Positions 1 through 7,949 of a stretch of DNA of 19,257 bases are shown one piece after another; the stretch's first letter is position 1, and every line of letters starts with the position of its first letter. Source of the DNA: Parapedobacter sp964613725 (lineage in GTDB: Bacteria > Bacteroidota > Bacteroidia > Sphingobacteriales > Sphingobacteriaceae). The notes below the pieces were generated by a model. It ran no database searches. It was not told the DNA's origin and saw only the letters and a program-made list of their open reading frames with translations. The DNA is taken from the NCBI GenBank assembly GCA_964613725.1, contig CAZTJY010000080.1:1-19257 (forward strand), read 5' to 3'. The position numbers and the translations under genes were made by a program.

Positions 1-225
1 AACCCATCCCCATCAGCATACCTCGTTGTAGATGGTTATACACTGATTAATGGCCGGGTTGGATTCCGTGCGGCTCAAGGGATTTCCCTTTTTGTTTGGG
101 GCCGCAATCTTTTCGATACGGACTACTTCGAGCAGCTATTGCCTGCAGGAGGAAACGCCGGCCACTACGCAGGTGTGCTGGGCGATCCCCGGACGTACGG
201 CGTTACGCTGCGGTACGCGTTTTGA
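1..225 (+). CDS. TonB-dependent receptor, C-terminal end only (partial)
   Basis: Frame 1 is open from the first base to TGA at 223-225 and encodes 74 residues; the start lies outside the window. The peptide reads as the last beta-strands of a TonB-dependent outer-membrane receptor. It contains NGRVGF, then a strand with WGRNLFDTDYFEQLLPAG, then GVLGDPRTYGVTLRYAF and stop. A 'NLFD..Y' strand followed by 'G.PR.YGVTLRY.F' with a terminal aromatic residue is the usual ending of siderophore/vitamin-type receptors, and the terminal Phe is the signal read by the BAM machinery. It differs from SusC endings, so it is probably a FecA/FhuA-like receptor rather than a glycan SusC. The ligand cannot be told from this fragment. 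It is transcribed towards the minus-strand operon and ends at the hairpin at 254-287. Confidence 0.88.
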   Translation, partial: NPSPSAYLVVDGYTLINGRVGFRAAQGISLFVWGRNLFDTDYFEQLLPAGGNAGHYAGVLGDPRTYGVTLRYAF

Positions 226-253
226 CAGACGCAGATCCGTCCGATGAGGCAAG

Positions 254-287
254 AAAAAAGCGAAGGTCATGTGGCCTTCGCTTTTTT
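254..287. terminator. Bidirectional intrinsic terminator between convergent genes
   Basis: A 13-bp perfect inverted repeat pairs AAAAAAGCGAAGG (254-266) with CCTTCGCTTTTTT (275-287) around an 8-nt loop. The G/C-containing core is flanked by an A-run on the left and eight T (282-289) on the right. The transcript from either side therefore ends in a hairpin plus U-tract. It lies between the plus-strand receptor stop (225) and the minus-strand SusD stop (292) and probably serves both. Confidence 0.93.
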
Positions 288-291
288 TTAA

Positions 292-1794
292 CTACAAGTT
301 CGGATTGTTATTGATTTCATTCAGCGGTATCGGAAAGAGGTAGTATTTGCTGTTGGGTGCCGGTTCCGACCCGTCCGGGAATTTGGTAATCCAATGGCCC
401 CGAAGCGATACCGTATTACCCGCGTCATCCACAAACGTTTCCGTGGTTTCCTTCCTCACGGGCGCGGTTTGCAGCCGTAAGATGTCGTACAGGCGGAAAC
501 CCTCACCCCAAAGTTCCTTACGGCGTTCGAGCAGGATTTCGTCGATAACGGCCGCTTTATCGTATTCCGTGGCTGTCAGATCCGGAAGATTCCGGTTGCG
601 TCGCAATTCATTTAGCACGGTAACCGCGCCCGCTACATCACCCAGCCGGGCCTTGCTCTCCGCCTCGATAAGCAATAGCTCCGACGCACGCATCAACACA
701 ATGTGCGCGTCGTGGTTGGGGTACTTATTGCGGAATTTACGGTACCGGTAGTGACGGTACAACGCTTCATCGGGTTGCGACGCGATGTCAAACAGCGACT
801 TACGGATGTCGCCATCTTCAAATAAGGCAATGAAATGTGGGTCGGGCATGATACTGTTGTACCCGTAGTACAGGTTCGTTCCCCCGGCATTGGTAGTATA
901 AGGGGTCGTTTCGATGTACGCAAAGTATGAAGCACTGCCTAGGTTCTGCGTGGCGGTTTGCGGGTGCCCCCAAATCCATTCCGGATTGCTGGCGTCATTG
1001 AAACCTTCCGTGTAACGGTCGGCGGTCATAATCGCATATCCCTCCCGCGCTTTCGCCGCATAGGTTCCGGCAAGGTCCCAATTTTCGAGGGTAAGGTGCG
1101 TGCGGGCCAGCAAGCCGTATACGACATGGATGTCGGGCCGGTTCTTGACCGTCCGCTCAAACCCCGGCAGTAGTTTTTCAGCTTCCGTCAAATCGCTAAT
1201 GATCTGGTCATACACCTCCTGCACGCTGGCCAGTGGTTGGGGTTCTGTTTCTGGCGTGGTTGGCTCGGTATAAATCGGCACCGCCTTCGCGTTCGCGTCC
1301 TTGGCGTAGGTGAATTGGTATTGGCGCACCAAATTGAGGTAGTTATAAGCACGAAGCGCATAACCCTGACCTTTCAGGTATTTCAGGGTAGGCGTGCTGC
1401 TCTCGTCCAACGTTATATTGGCTATAATGTTGTTGGCGTGGTCAATTGACGTGTACTGCAAGGTCCAAAAGAACAACGCACGCCGGGTGGTATTGTCAAA
1501 CGGATCGCGGTAGGGGTACGAATCGCGATAGCCGTACCGGCCGTCGCGGGCAAACGCATCCTCGCCCATCACATCGTGGGTAAGGAAAATCGTGGGAAGC
1601 CCCGGATTGTCTTGCGATGTGCTATTTTCCATGAGGAAGCGGATAGCGCCGTTAACGAACGCGTCGATGTTGCGCTCGGAGGAAAACACTTCCGGCGTGG
1701 TGACCTGTGTGGCCGGTGCCGTATCGAAAAAACTGTCGCTGCACGATGCGAACAGGATTGAAAAAGCTGCGATATAGTTGAATTTGTGTTTCAT
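292..1794 (-). CDS. SusD/RagB family nutrient-binding outer-membrane lipoprotein
   Basis: This 500-residue protein has the usual length and build of a SusD/RagB lipoprotein, the surface lid that captures substrate and passes it to the SusC channel. The N-terminus is a lipoprotein signal with lipobox LFASC and lipidated Cys18, followed by SDSFFDTAPATQVT. The body shows typical SusD features: a helical TPR-like segment with YLKGQGYALRAYNYLNLVRQ, 'YDQIISDLTEAEKLLP', and a C-terminal region with LLIEAESKARLGD, AVTVLNELRRNR and ILLERRKELWGEGFR. It ends YYLFPIPLNEINNNPNL, the usual SusD C-terminus. It lies 18 nt downstream of susC and is the last gene of the operon, with the terminator just after its stop. 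The ligand cannot be predicted from sequence; the S-box upstream hints at a sulfur compound. Confidence 0.96.
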   Translation of the reverse strand: MKHKFNYIAAFSILFASCSDSFFDTAPATQVTTPEVFSSERNIDAFVNGAIRFLMENSTSQDNPGLPTIFLTHDVMGEDAFARDGRYGYRDSYPYRDPFDNTTRRALFFWTLQYTSIDHANNIIANITLDESSTPTLKYLKGQGYALRAYNYLNLVRQYQFTYAKDANAKAVPIYTEPTTPETEPQPLASVQEVYDQIISDLTEAEKLLPGFERTVKNRPDIHVVYGLLARTHLTLENWDLAGTYAAKAREGYAIMTADRYTEGFNDASNPEWIWGHPQTATQNLGSASYFAYIETTPYTTNAGGTNLYYGYNSIMPDPHFIALFEDGDIRKSLFDIASQPDEALYRHYRYRKFRNKYPNHDAHIVLMRASELLLIEAESKARLGDVAGAVTVLNELRRNRNLPDLTATEYDKAAVIDEILLERRKELWGEGFRLYDILRLQTAPVRKETTETFVDDAGNTVSLRGHWITKFPDGSEPAPNSKYYLFPIPLNEINNNPNL

Positions 1795-1812
1795 GAACGA
1801 AAAATATGTTGG

Positions 1813-4800
1813 TTAAAAAGATACATTGAGCACAAAGGAATACGATTTTTGAGCCGGGTAGCGGTAATAGGTAGTGCCGCCCACGGTCTGCTCGGGGTCT
1901 AACCCCTTGTGGCCGTAGAATGTCAGTAGGTTTTCGCCGACCAGACCGATACGGACCGCCTCAAACCCCCATTTTGAAACGAGCGGTTGCGGTAGGTTGT
2001 ACGACAGGTTGACGTTCCGCAAGCGGGCATAAGTGGCGTCGAACAAAAAGCGCGTTGAAGGGATGGTATTCCACGCGTCCGACACATAGGAAAGACGGGG
2101 GAAATCCGTTTCCGTGTTTTCCGGTGTCCACCGGGTAAGGGCTTCTTTAGACCAATTGCGGCCAGGAGCATAGCCGAGGTGCATGATCATGGGCTGGTCA
2201 CCGTCGAATAGCTTGCCGCCAATGCTATAGGATAAGAGGAAGGAGAGGTCAAACCCCTTATAAGAAAAGCTGTTGCCCAAACCGCCGTAAAGATCGGGCA
2301 ACGAACTTCCCTGGAAGTAGGGTGTGGCTTCCGTCTGGTTTTCCGTAGTGGTGCGCCCGGTCACGTTCCCGTTTTCGTCCACGACATCCTTATACCAGGT
2401 GGCTTTCCCGTTTTCGGGATTTACGCCGGCCCATTCTTTTATGTAGAAATCGTAGACCGATCCGCCTTCCACCATTTTTTTAGTGTTGCCGTATTGCCCG
2501 ATCGATCCGGTCAATATCTCCTTTTGGGGCAACTTGGTGATCTTATTTATGTAATGCCCGAAGTTAAGCGTTACGTCCCAACGGAAGTCTCCATTGCGGA
2601 TGGGAACACCCGTTAGCTGTCCATCTATACCCCGGTTGCGTAGCGAACCGATATTGGCATCGATACCGCTGTAACCCGTCGATGGCGACAGGGGCTTAGT
2701 AAACAGCAGGTCTTTAGAACGTCGGTCGAATAGATCGAGCTGGGCGATCAGCCGGTTGTTGAACAGCGAAATGTCGACGCCGAAGTTGAGGTTCAGGTTG
2801 GTCTCCCACTTCAGGTTGGGCGTAGGCAAGTCTGACGGCAGCAGCCCCAGCATATCCAAGCTGTTGTAGATCGAGTAAAAGCCGCCATAGGCATAATTGC
2901 CTACGTTATCGTTACCCTGTGCACCATAACTGAAGCGGAGGTTGGCGTTATCGATGGCCGATACGTCTTGCAGGAAGTTCTCTTCTTTAACATTCCATGA
3001 GGCACCCACCGACCAGAAATTGCCCCAGCGCGCTTGTTGGCTGAACCTTGACGAGCCGTCGCGGCGAAAGCTAGCCGAAAAGTGATAACGGCCCAGGTAA
3101 TCGTAGTTGACCTGCGCGAGCCAGCTCGACAGGCGATAGTCGGCAGACGTACCATCGAACGCGTCGATAACGGTCCCTGCCGATGGTTCGGTTTTTCCCA
3201 GCACAGGGAAGCCTGTCCGGCTTCCCGAGAGGGACGATGTCCGGTTTACATATACTTCGGGGCCGGCCAGCAGGCTGACATGGTGCGAACCGCCCAGATC
3301 GGGCGCATAATTGAGAAAGCTGTTAACGGTATAATTAAGGGTACGATCTGCGCTCTTGCTTGCCGTTCCGGCGCCGTCGGCGATCACGCCGGTGCTGTAA
3401 TAGGGGTGGGAATACGAATGTGAGGTGCGTGCCCGGTAGTCGATGCTTGCCGTTGAGCGCAGAAACAGCCCATCGAGCAAGGTGATGGTCAGGTTGGTTC
3501 CCAGCAGCACAGCATCCGTCCGGTTGCCGAAAATGGCGTGCTCCGCGCTTCCCAGCACATTGACGCCACTGGCTGCTGTTGTGGGGCGCCATATCCCGTA
3601 GTCCCACTTTCTGTCGCCGTTTTCATCGAGGACATATGAGCCGTCGGGATTGCGCTCGTACACGGGATAGATATTTGAAATGAGCCGTTGGAAGTTGGCC
3701 ACGTTTCCCTGGTCGCTGTCGCTCTGCGCGGGTGCCTTTTGGAAACTCGACGAGAGTGAGACATTGGCGCCCACATCGAACCAGTCGTTTATTTTGGACT
3801 GCACGTTGGTACGGAGGTTGTACCGCTCGAATCCGGACATGCGGATCCAGCCTTGCTCGTTCAGGTAGCCGCCCGAGAAGTAGTATTTCGTATGGGCACT
3901 CCCGCCGCTTACGCTCAGATCGTATTGCTGCCGTAGGCCGGGCCGGGAAATCGCGTCGCCCCAGTCGTCGTTCCATAGCGGCGTGGCACCGGAAGCCAGT
4001 CGGCCGTCCGTACCCACGGGATTGGGGTACTGCGGCCCGAAAATATTCACTTTCAGTGAACCGTCCACGAGGTAATCCGTAGCGTATTGGGCAGCCTCCT
4101 CGGCCGTTTTGCCTTGGTCTACCTGGGTATTGCGGATCGCTTCCCATTGCAATTCATAGTATGCTGCCGCAGAGAGGTACGCATAGTCTTTTATCGCCCG
4201 GCCCGTATATCCGAAGTTGGTCGAAAAGCTGACCCGTGGTTTCGCGTTCAGGGCTCCCGATTTGGTTGTCACCACAATCACGCCGTTGGCCCCGCGCGAT
4301 CCGTAGAGCGCGCTTGCGGTGGCGTCTTTCAACACAGAGATCGACTGGATGTCTTTCGGGTTCAATTGAGTGAGGCTCGCACCCGGGATGCCGTCGATGA
4401 CGTACAGCGGCGCGGTAGATGCGTTGACGGAGCCTATGCCCCGCACGTAGAGTTCGGCGTCACTTCCCGGCTGCCCTGCTTGTGCCACGGACTGCATTCC
4501 GGGTACCGTGCCTTGAAGCGCCTTGCCTACGGTGGTGATCTGCAGGTTTTCCAATTCGCGGGCTCCCACCACGGCCACCGATCCCGTATAGCTCGATCGT
4601 TTCGCCGAGGTATAGCCCACCACAACGGTTTCGTCCAGTACGTTCACGTCTTCTGCCAAGCTGATGGTGACGGGATTGCTGGCGGTCGCTACGGTGAGTT
4701 GTTGGGTCTTGTAACCGATAAAGGTTACCGTTAAGGTAATGGGCAGCGGTCCGTCTGTGGTGATGGTGAAGTGGCCGTCGGCGTCGGTAACCGTACTTTC

Positions 4801-4947
4801 GTGTGTTTGCTCCACGGCGATGGTCGCGCCCGCAATCGCGTTACCGGTGGCGTCTACAACGGTACCACGTATCGATTGTTGCCCGTATAATACCAATGTA
4901 TATAAGAAGGAAATGAAAAACGCTATGGCATGTGTTATCTTTGTCAT
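1813..4947 (-). CDS. SusC/RagA family TonB-linked outer-membrane transporter
   Basis: This 1044-residue protein is a TonB-dependent channel that imports the ligand held by its SusD partner. Residues 1-22 are a signal peptide ending LYGQQ. Residues about 25-98 form the carboxypeptidase-regulatory-like (Ig-like) extension found in SusC proteins, starting SIRGTVVDATGNAIAGATI. A TonB box with DETVVVGY is at about 105-112. The plug follows at about 118-231, with the SusC hallmarks LYVIDGIPG (181-189) and SVLKDATASALYGSRGANG (204-222). The rest is a beta-barrel that ends YSFVLNVSF, a terminal-Phe OMP signal. It has no N-terminal anti-sigma-interaction (STN) domain, so control by an ECF sigma/anti-sigma pair is unlikely; none is encoded nearby. 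It sits 78 nt after the TlpA gene, with a possible hairpin in that gap, and 18 nt before susD. Confidence 0.97.
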   Translation of the reverse strand: MTKITHAIAFFISFLYTLVLYGQQSIRGTVVDATGNAIAGATIAVEQTHESTVTDADGHFTITTDGPLPITLTVTFIGYKTQQLTVATASNPVTISLAEDVNVLDETVVVGYTSAKRSSYTGSVAVVGARELENLQITTVGKALQGTVPGMQSVAQAGQPGSDAELYVRGIGSVNASTAPLYVIDGIPGASLTQLNPKDIQSISVLKDATASALYGSRGANGVIVVTTKSGALNAKPRVSFSTNFGYTGRAIKDYAYLSAAAYYELQWEAIRNTQVDQGKTAEEAAQYATDYLVDGSLKVNIFGPQYPNPVGTDGRLASGATPLWNDDWGDAISRPGLRQQYDLSVSGGSAHTKYYFSGGYLNEQGWIRMSGFERYNLRTNVQSKINDWFDVGANVSLSSSFQKAPAQSDSDQGNVANFQRLISNIYPVYERNPDGSYVLDENGDRKWDYGIWRPTTAASGVNVLGSAEHAIFGNRTDAVLLGTNLTITLLDGLFLRSTASIDYRARTSHSYSHPYYSTGVIADGAGTASKSADRTLNYTVNSFLNYAPDLGGSHHVSLLAGPEVYVNRTSSLSGSRTGFPVLGKTEPSAGTVIDAFDGTSADYRLSSWLAQVNYDYLGRYHFSASFRRDGSSRFSQQARWGNFWSVGASWNVKEENFLQDVSAIDNANLRFSYGAQGNDNVGNYAYGGFYSIYNSLDMLGLLPSDLPTPNLKWETNLNLNFGVDISLFNNRLIAQLDLFDRRSKDLLFTKPLSPSTGYSGIDANIGSLRNRGIDGQLTGVPIRNGDFRWDVTLNFGHYINKITKLPQKEILTGSIGQYGNTKKMVEGGSVYDFYIKEWAGVNPENGKATWYKDVVDENGNVTGRTTTENQTEATPYFQGSSLPDLYGGLGNSFSYKGFDLSFLLSYSIGGKLFDGDQPMIMHLGYAPGRNWSKEALTRWTPENTETDFPRLSYVSDAWNTIPSTRFLFDATYARLRNVNLSYNLPQPLVSKWGFEAVRIGLVGENLLTFYGHKGLDPEQTVGGTTYYRYPAQKSYSFVLNVSF

Positions 4948-4971
4948 AATTCTAAACGTTTGTGTTAGAAG

Positions 4972-5016
4972 TAAGCGCTTCCGGGTCCGACTGCAATTGG
5001 CTTTAGGGAGCGCTTA
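4972..5016 (-). other. Intercistronic inverted repeat between tlpA-like and susC genes
   Basis: TAAGCGCT (4972-4979) is inverted at AGCGCTTA (5009-5016), with two more G/C pairs inside after one mismatch. On the operon mRNA this could fold into an 8-bp stem plus a 2-bp inner stem and a loop of about 23 nt. There is no U-tract, so it is not an obvious intrinsic terminator. It could be an mRNA-stability or processing element that sets the susCD level relative to the two upstream enzymes. AGCGCT is itself a palindrome, so a protein-binding site is an alternative. Confidence 0.4.
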
Positions 5017-5025
5017 ACTTATTAG

Positions 5026-6036
5026 CTATTTTGTTGTTTTATCCTGTTGCCCTCCAATGAGTTCCGCCAGCTTCTGTTGCAGTGCTTCCCCCCGGAGGTT
5101 GCGGGCGACGATCGTGCCTTCGGGTCCAATGAGGAAGTTGCTTGGAATGGCCCGTACGCCATAAATGGCGGCCGCGTCGCTGTCCCAGAACGTGAGGTCC
5201 GATACGTGGGGCCAGGTAAGCCCATCCGTTTCGATGGCTTTCAGCCAGGCATCTCTGGTCTTGTCGAGCGATACGCCGAATACCGAAAACCCCTTGTCTT
5301 TGTACCGCTGGTAGGCCGCCACTACATTTGGGTTTTCGCGGCGGCAGGGTCCGCACCAAGCAGCCCAGAAGTCGAGCAGCACATAGCCCTTACCGAGGTG
5401 GTCTGAAAACCGCACGCTTCTGCCGTCGGGGGCGGTCGATGTGAAATCCGGTGCTTTCTTGCCGGGCAAAACCGTTTCCAACGTGTTGGCCAGACCATGT
5501 AACACGGTTACGTATTGCGTATTTTGGAGCGATGGGGCCAACATGGCCGTATGCTGCCTGATTTCTTCAGGACTCATCCGGTAGGCGTAGTTACGGTACA
5601 GTACATAAGCCGTGGTGATGGAGGATGGGGCCTCCTTGATGAATTCCGCGATCTGCACATCCTGGCGCGTACTGTAATCAACGAAGCGAGCATGTGCACT
5701 GGATCCCGTTACAGTCGAGTTCCGGAAGTTGTCGATGTCAAATGTCACCACTATGGGCGCATCCTCAAGAAACACATAGAACGGTGTCCGATTGGTGTCG
5801 AGGGTAAGGCCATAAAGTTCGGGCAACGGTACCTTCGTGTGGAAAGCGAAGCGCCCGTCCTGTATTGCCGCCGAGTCGACCGTGCGAAAAAGCTTGTTGT
5901 CGAAGCGTTGGAGGTAGATGGTCTGCCCGTCGCTGCCCGCAGCCGTCCCCGTGAGCCGCAATGCTGTTTGTTGCTGTGCATGGGCGATGCCCAGGAACAG
6001 TAATAAAAGTATGCCTAATGCTGTTCTTCTGTTCAT
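5026..6036 (-). CDS. DUF4369-TlpA/AhpC family thiol-disulfide oxidoreductase, exported
   Basis: This is a 336-residue exported thioredoxin-fold protein. Residues 1-20 form a signal peptide (MNRRTALGILLLLFLGIAHA) cut before QQQ. Residues about 25-115 resemble the DUF4369 beta-domain common in Bacteroidota TlpA-like proteins (LRLTGTAAGSDGQTIYLQRFDN, then a D.SAAIQDGRF strand). Residues about 193-330 are the TlpA/redoxin domain. It has active-site WCGPC (Cys228 and Cys231), preceded by VLLDFWAA, and cis-proline Pro298 in VRAIPSNFLI. Such proteins act in the periplasm and reduce or rearrange disulfides. Both catalytic cysteines and the cis-Pro are intact. It lies 16 nt after the M20 gene and is co-transcribed with susCD. 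TlpA-like genes are often found beside SusCD pairs; here a role in reducing a disulfide-containing nutrient is possible but unproven. Confidence 0.95.
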   Translation of the reverse strand: MNRRTALGILLLLFLGIAHAQQQTALRLTGTAAGSDGQTIYLQRFDNKLFRTVDSAAIQDGRFAFHTKVPLPELYGLTLDTNRTPFYVFLEDAPIVVTFDIDNFRNSTVTGSSAHARFVDYSTRQDVQIAEFIKEAPSSITTAYVLYRNYAYRMSPEEIRQHTAMLAPSLQNTQYVTVLHGLANTLETVLPGKKAPDFTSTAPDGRSVRFSDHLGKGYVLLDFWAAWCGPCRRENPNVVAAYQRYKDKGFSVFGVSLDKTRDAWLKAIETDGLTWPHVSDLTFWDSDAAAIYGVRAIPSNFLIGPEGTIVARNLRGEALQQKLAELIGGQQDKTTK

Positions 6037-6052
6037 ATGTAATTATTTAAAG

Positions 6053-7495
6053 TTATTTTCGGTAGTCCAATGCCGGCGCACGGTCGCCAAGGAGCGATTT
6101 ATATTCGAAGTCGGGGCCTCTGCGTTCATCAAACTCTTTTTTCACTTGTTCAACCAGCGAAGGATCGGCGTATAAATCGATGGCGGTCAGCGCAAAAACC
6201 TTGGCCGTGTTGATTAGCGATTTGGTGCCGATGGTGGTGCCGCCGGCCGCTACGTTCTGCCAGCTGTGCCCTGGGCTGCCCGGTACGAACGTGGCCGTGC
6301 CGAACGAAACCGTGGGAACGTTCCAGCTCACGTCGCCCACATCGGAAGACCCGCCCCCAGCAGACGGCACCTCCTCGGCCAATGGCTGTACCTTTGCCAC
6401 GTCTTCCAATGCCGTAACGGGCAATCCATTACCTTTGGCGATGGCTTCGGCAAAATCCCTTTCGCGGGCATCGTAATGGATGCCGCCAACAGCCTCGAGG
6501 TTTTTCTGAAGGACCTCCGCCAACGTACGGTTAGGCAACCGTTCATAGAATCCTGCGATGATTTCCGTATCGACGGACGTCTGCGTGCCCTGGGCTGCCC
6601 CAGCCGCTGCCTCGCCCAACCATTTGGTCAGGTCTTGAAGCACTTCACGGTTGGGATGGCGGATGTAGTAGGATACCCTTGCCACCTCGGGAACGATGTT
6701 TGGCGCATCGCCGCCGTTGGTAATCACGTAATGGATACGCGACGCTGTGGGAATGTGCTCGCGGAGCAAATTGACCATGTAATTGAACGCTTCCACGCCA
6801 TCGAGGGCGGACCGCCCCTTGTCGGGGCTGGCCGCAGCATGCGCCGCTTTGCCCCGGAACGTGTAATCCACCATTTGGATTGCCGTCCCCGTACTCACGT
6901 TTACGGCATTCTTGGTGGAGGGGTGCCAATCCAGCACGATGTCGACACCGTCAAAAAAACCATCGCGTACGAGGTATACCTTACCGCCGCCACCCTCTTC
7001 GGCCGGCGTACCGAACACCTTGATGGTACCTTGGTGCCCGGTTTCGGTGAGCCACGCCTTGATGGCCACGGCTCCGGCGACCGAAGCTGTGCCAAACACA
7101 TTATGTCCGCACGCGTGGCCGCTGCTATCCTCTGCCACGGGTTTGCGATACGGCACCGTATCTTGTGAAATACCGGGCAGGGCATCAAACTCAGCCAAAA
7201 GCGCAACGACTGGATCGCCGCTGCCGTAAGTCGCAACGAATGCCGTAGGCATACCCGCCTGCCCCGTTTCTATGGTAAACCCGTTTGACCGGAGGTGCTC
7301 CTGCAAGAGACCTGAACTCTGCGTCTCTAAGAACCCCAGCTCGGGTGCCGACCATATGGCTTTCTGGATCCGGTCATAAGTGTTAAACGCCTTGTCGAGG
7401 TAGTTGAGGGGTACATCGGTGTGTTGCTGCCCAAACAGCAGCACCGGGAACAATAAGGTTATTACCCATCCAATTATTGCGTGTTTATTGATCAT
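6053..7495 (-). CDS. Exported M20D-type amidohydrolase, AbgB/aminoacylase-like
   Basis: This 480-residue metallo-amidohydrolase belongs to the M20D family (AbgB p-aminobenzoyl-glutamate hydrolase subunit B, IAA-amino-acid and N-acyl-amino-acid hydrolases). These enzymes cleave an amide bond to release an amino acid. A hydrophobic signal peptide ends LLFGQQ at about residue 23, so the enzyme is exported, unlike cytosolic AbgB. Putative metal ligands are all present: Cys129 and His131 in SSGHACGHNVFG, Glu166/Glu167 in FGTPAEEGGGG, His191 in DWHPSTKN, and His400 in GSPGHSWQ. The lid/dimerisation domain is about 203-310. The segment GGSSDVGDVSWNVPT is typical of AbgB-like members. It is the first gene after the S-box riboswitch, so the substrate may be an N-acyl or peptidyl derivative of Met, Cys or another sulfur compound. 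A general dipeptidase role cannot be excluded. Confidence 0.93.
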   Translation of the reverse strand: MINKHAIIGWVITLLFPVLLFGQQHTDVPLNYLDKAFNTYDRIQKAIWSAPELGFLETQSSGLLQEHLRSNGFTIETGQAGMPTAFVATYGSGDPVVALLAEFDALPGISQDTVPYRKPVAEDSSGHACGHNVFGTASVAGAVAIKAWLTETGHQGTIKVFGTPAEEGGGGKVYLVRDGFFDGVDIVLDWHPSTKNAVNVSTGTAIQMVDYTFRGKAAHAAASPDKGRSALDGVEAFNYMVNLLREHIPTASRIHYVITNGGDAPNIVPEVARVSYYIRHPNREVLQDLTKWLGEAAAGAAQGTQTSVDTEIIAGFYERLPNRTLAEVLQKNLEAVGGIHYDARERDFAEAIAKGNGLPVTALEDVAKVQPLAEEVPSAGGGSSDVGDVSWNVPTVSFGTATFVPGSPGHSWQNVAAGGTTIGTKSLINTAKVFALTAIDLYADPSLVEQVKKEFDERRGPDFEYKSLLGDRAPALDYRK

Positions 7496-7612
7496 ATATG
7501 AAAATTATTAATGTATACCAATCACCTATAGTGAAGCTCTTTTCGCAATTGCATGTGCGTTGTATCGGCTAATTGCCGCCAAGGTCTTTTCGGCTCGCCA
7601 AGATCGTAGTCA
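7496..7612 (-). other. Riboswitch expression-platform region, mechanism not resolved
   Basis: This 117-nt leader lies between the 3' side of aptamer helix P1 and the M20 start codon. No strong hairpin followed by a U-tract is visible. It has a small CGGC/GCCG hairpin with an AATTA loop (near 7566-7578), a repeated CTTGGCG element, and a weak TCAC/GTGA hairpin (7522-7534) about 27 nt before the ATG. The switch may therefore act on translation or RNA stability, or through a terminator too weak to see by eye. Confidence 0.4.
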
Positions 7613-7713
7613 CTTATCTTCGCCCCACACAACTGGGGCAGGAATTAGCACCTTAAGGTGGCTTCAGGTTGCTAAGACGTCATGGGGCCTTTCCCTCGGT
7701 CTTTCTTGATAAG
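7613..7713 (-). ncRNA. SAM-I (S-box) riboswitch aptamer
   Basis: Read on the minus strand, this 101-nt segment carries the conserved S-box core in order. P1 is formed by CTTATC (7713-7708) and GATAAG (7618-7613). P2 and its internal loop contain GAGGGA, GGCCC and ATGA. The J3/4 and P3 region holds GCAACC, then CACCTTAAGGTGCTAATTCC. P4 is GCCCCA paired with TGGGGC around a GTTGTG loop. S-box RNAs bind S-adenosylmethionine and usually switch off methionine/sulfur genes when SAM is plentiful. It precedes the M20D-TlpA-SusC-SusD operon, 117 nt from the first start codon, on the same strand. Confidence 0.95.
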
Positions 7714-7736
7714 CATAAGTAAAAGAACTAACGAGG

Positions 7737-7744
7737 CAAATGTA
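7737..7744 (-). promoter_or_regulatory. Promoter -7 box for the riboswitch-led operon
   Basis: The minus strand reads TACATTTG, a full match to the Bacteroidota -7 consensus TAnnTTTG. Initiation a few nt downstream would start the RNA about 15 nt before the S-box P1 helix, as expected for a riboswitch leader. The -33 box is weak (CTGTTTAG lies near the right distance), so recognition of the -33 element is uncertain. Confidence 0.65.
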
Positions 7745-7851
7745 TAATTTAAATCTACTAAACAGATAGGATTTGTTCCGAATTGATATTCCCATGACAA
7801 AAGCGGTCATAATGCACTTCTGTAGGCGATTTTCATGAGAATAAATAATCC

Positions 7852-7862
7852 ACTAAATTAGT
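7852..7862. promoter_or_regulatory. Possible operator palindrome upstream of the XRE gene
   Basis: ACTAA and TTAGT form a 5-bp inverted repeat around a central A, 20 nt before the TATCTTTG box of the XRE gene. The site would cover its -33 region. Small XRE proteins commonly repress themselves through short palindromes like this. A related half-site, CTACTAAA, occurs near 7755 by the divergent operon promoter. Short AT-rich palindromes arise by chance, so this is only a candidate. Confidence 0.3.
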
Positions 7863-7882
7863 AGTCTTTTTGCGAAAAATAA

Positions 7883-7890
7883 TATCTTTG
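7883..7890 (+). promoter_or_regulatory. Promoter -7 box for the XRE regulator
   Basis: TATCTTTG matches TAnnTTTG exactly. A start about 7 nt downstream would give a leader of about 50 nt to the ATG at 7950. This argues against the GTG at 7902 as the start codon. No clean TTTG is seen at the -33 distance. Confidence 0.6.
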
Positions 7891-7949
7891 CCTAGCGAAA
7901 TGTGATTCAGTGGGACGGATCGGGAAAGGTTTCTAAAAAAACACTGCTA

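Noticed and set aside
4087..4734. A 215-residue plus-strand open frame inside susC
   Set aside because: Antisense to the conserved SusC plug, with unnatural composition rich in Arg, Cys and His and no family resemblance.
4972..5016. Intercistronic hairpin as an intrinsic terminator
   Set aside because: No U-tract follows and two co-functional genes lie downstream in the same direction.
6266..7168. A 300-residue open frame on the plus strand, antisense to the M20D gene
   Set aside because: It has no recognisable domain, promoter or gene-like N-terminus. The opposite strand carries a complete enzyme with all metal ligands, so this is a composition shadow.
7902..7949. GTG at 7902 as start of the XRE gene
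   Set aside because: It would lie only 12 nt from the TATCTTTG box, and the 16 extra residues fall outside the HTH family core.
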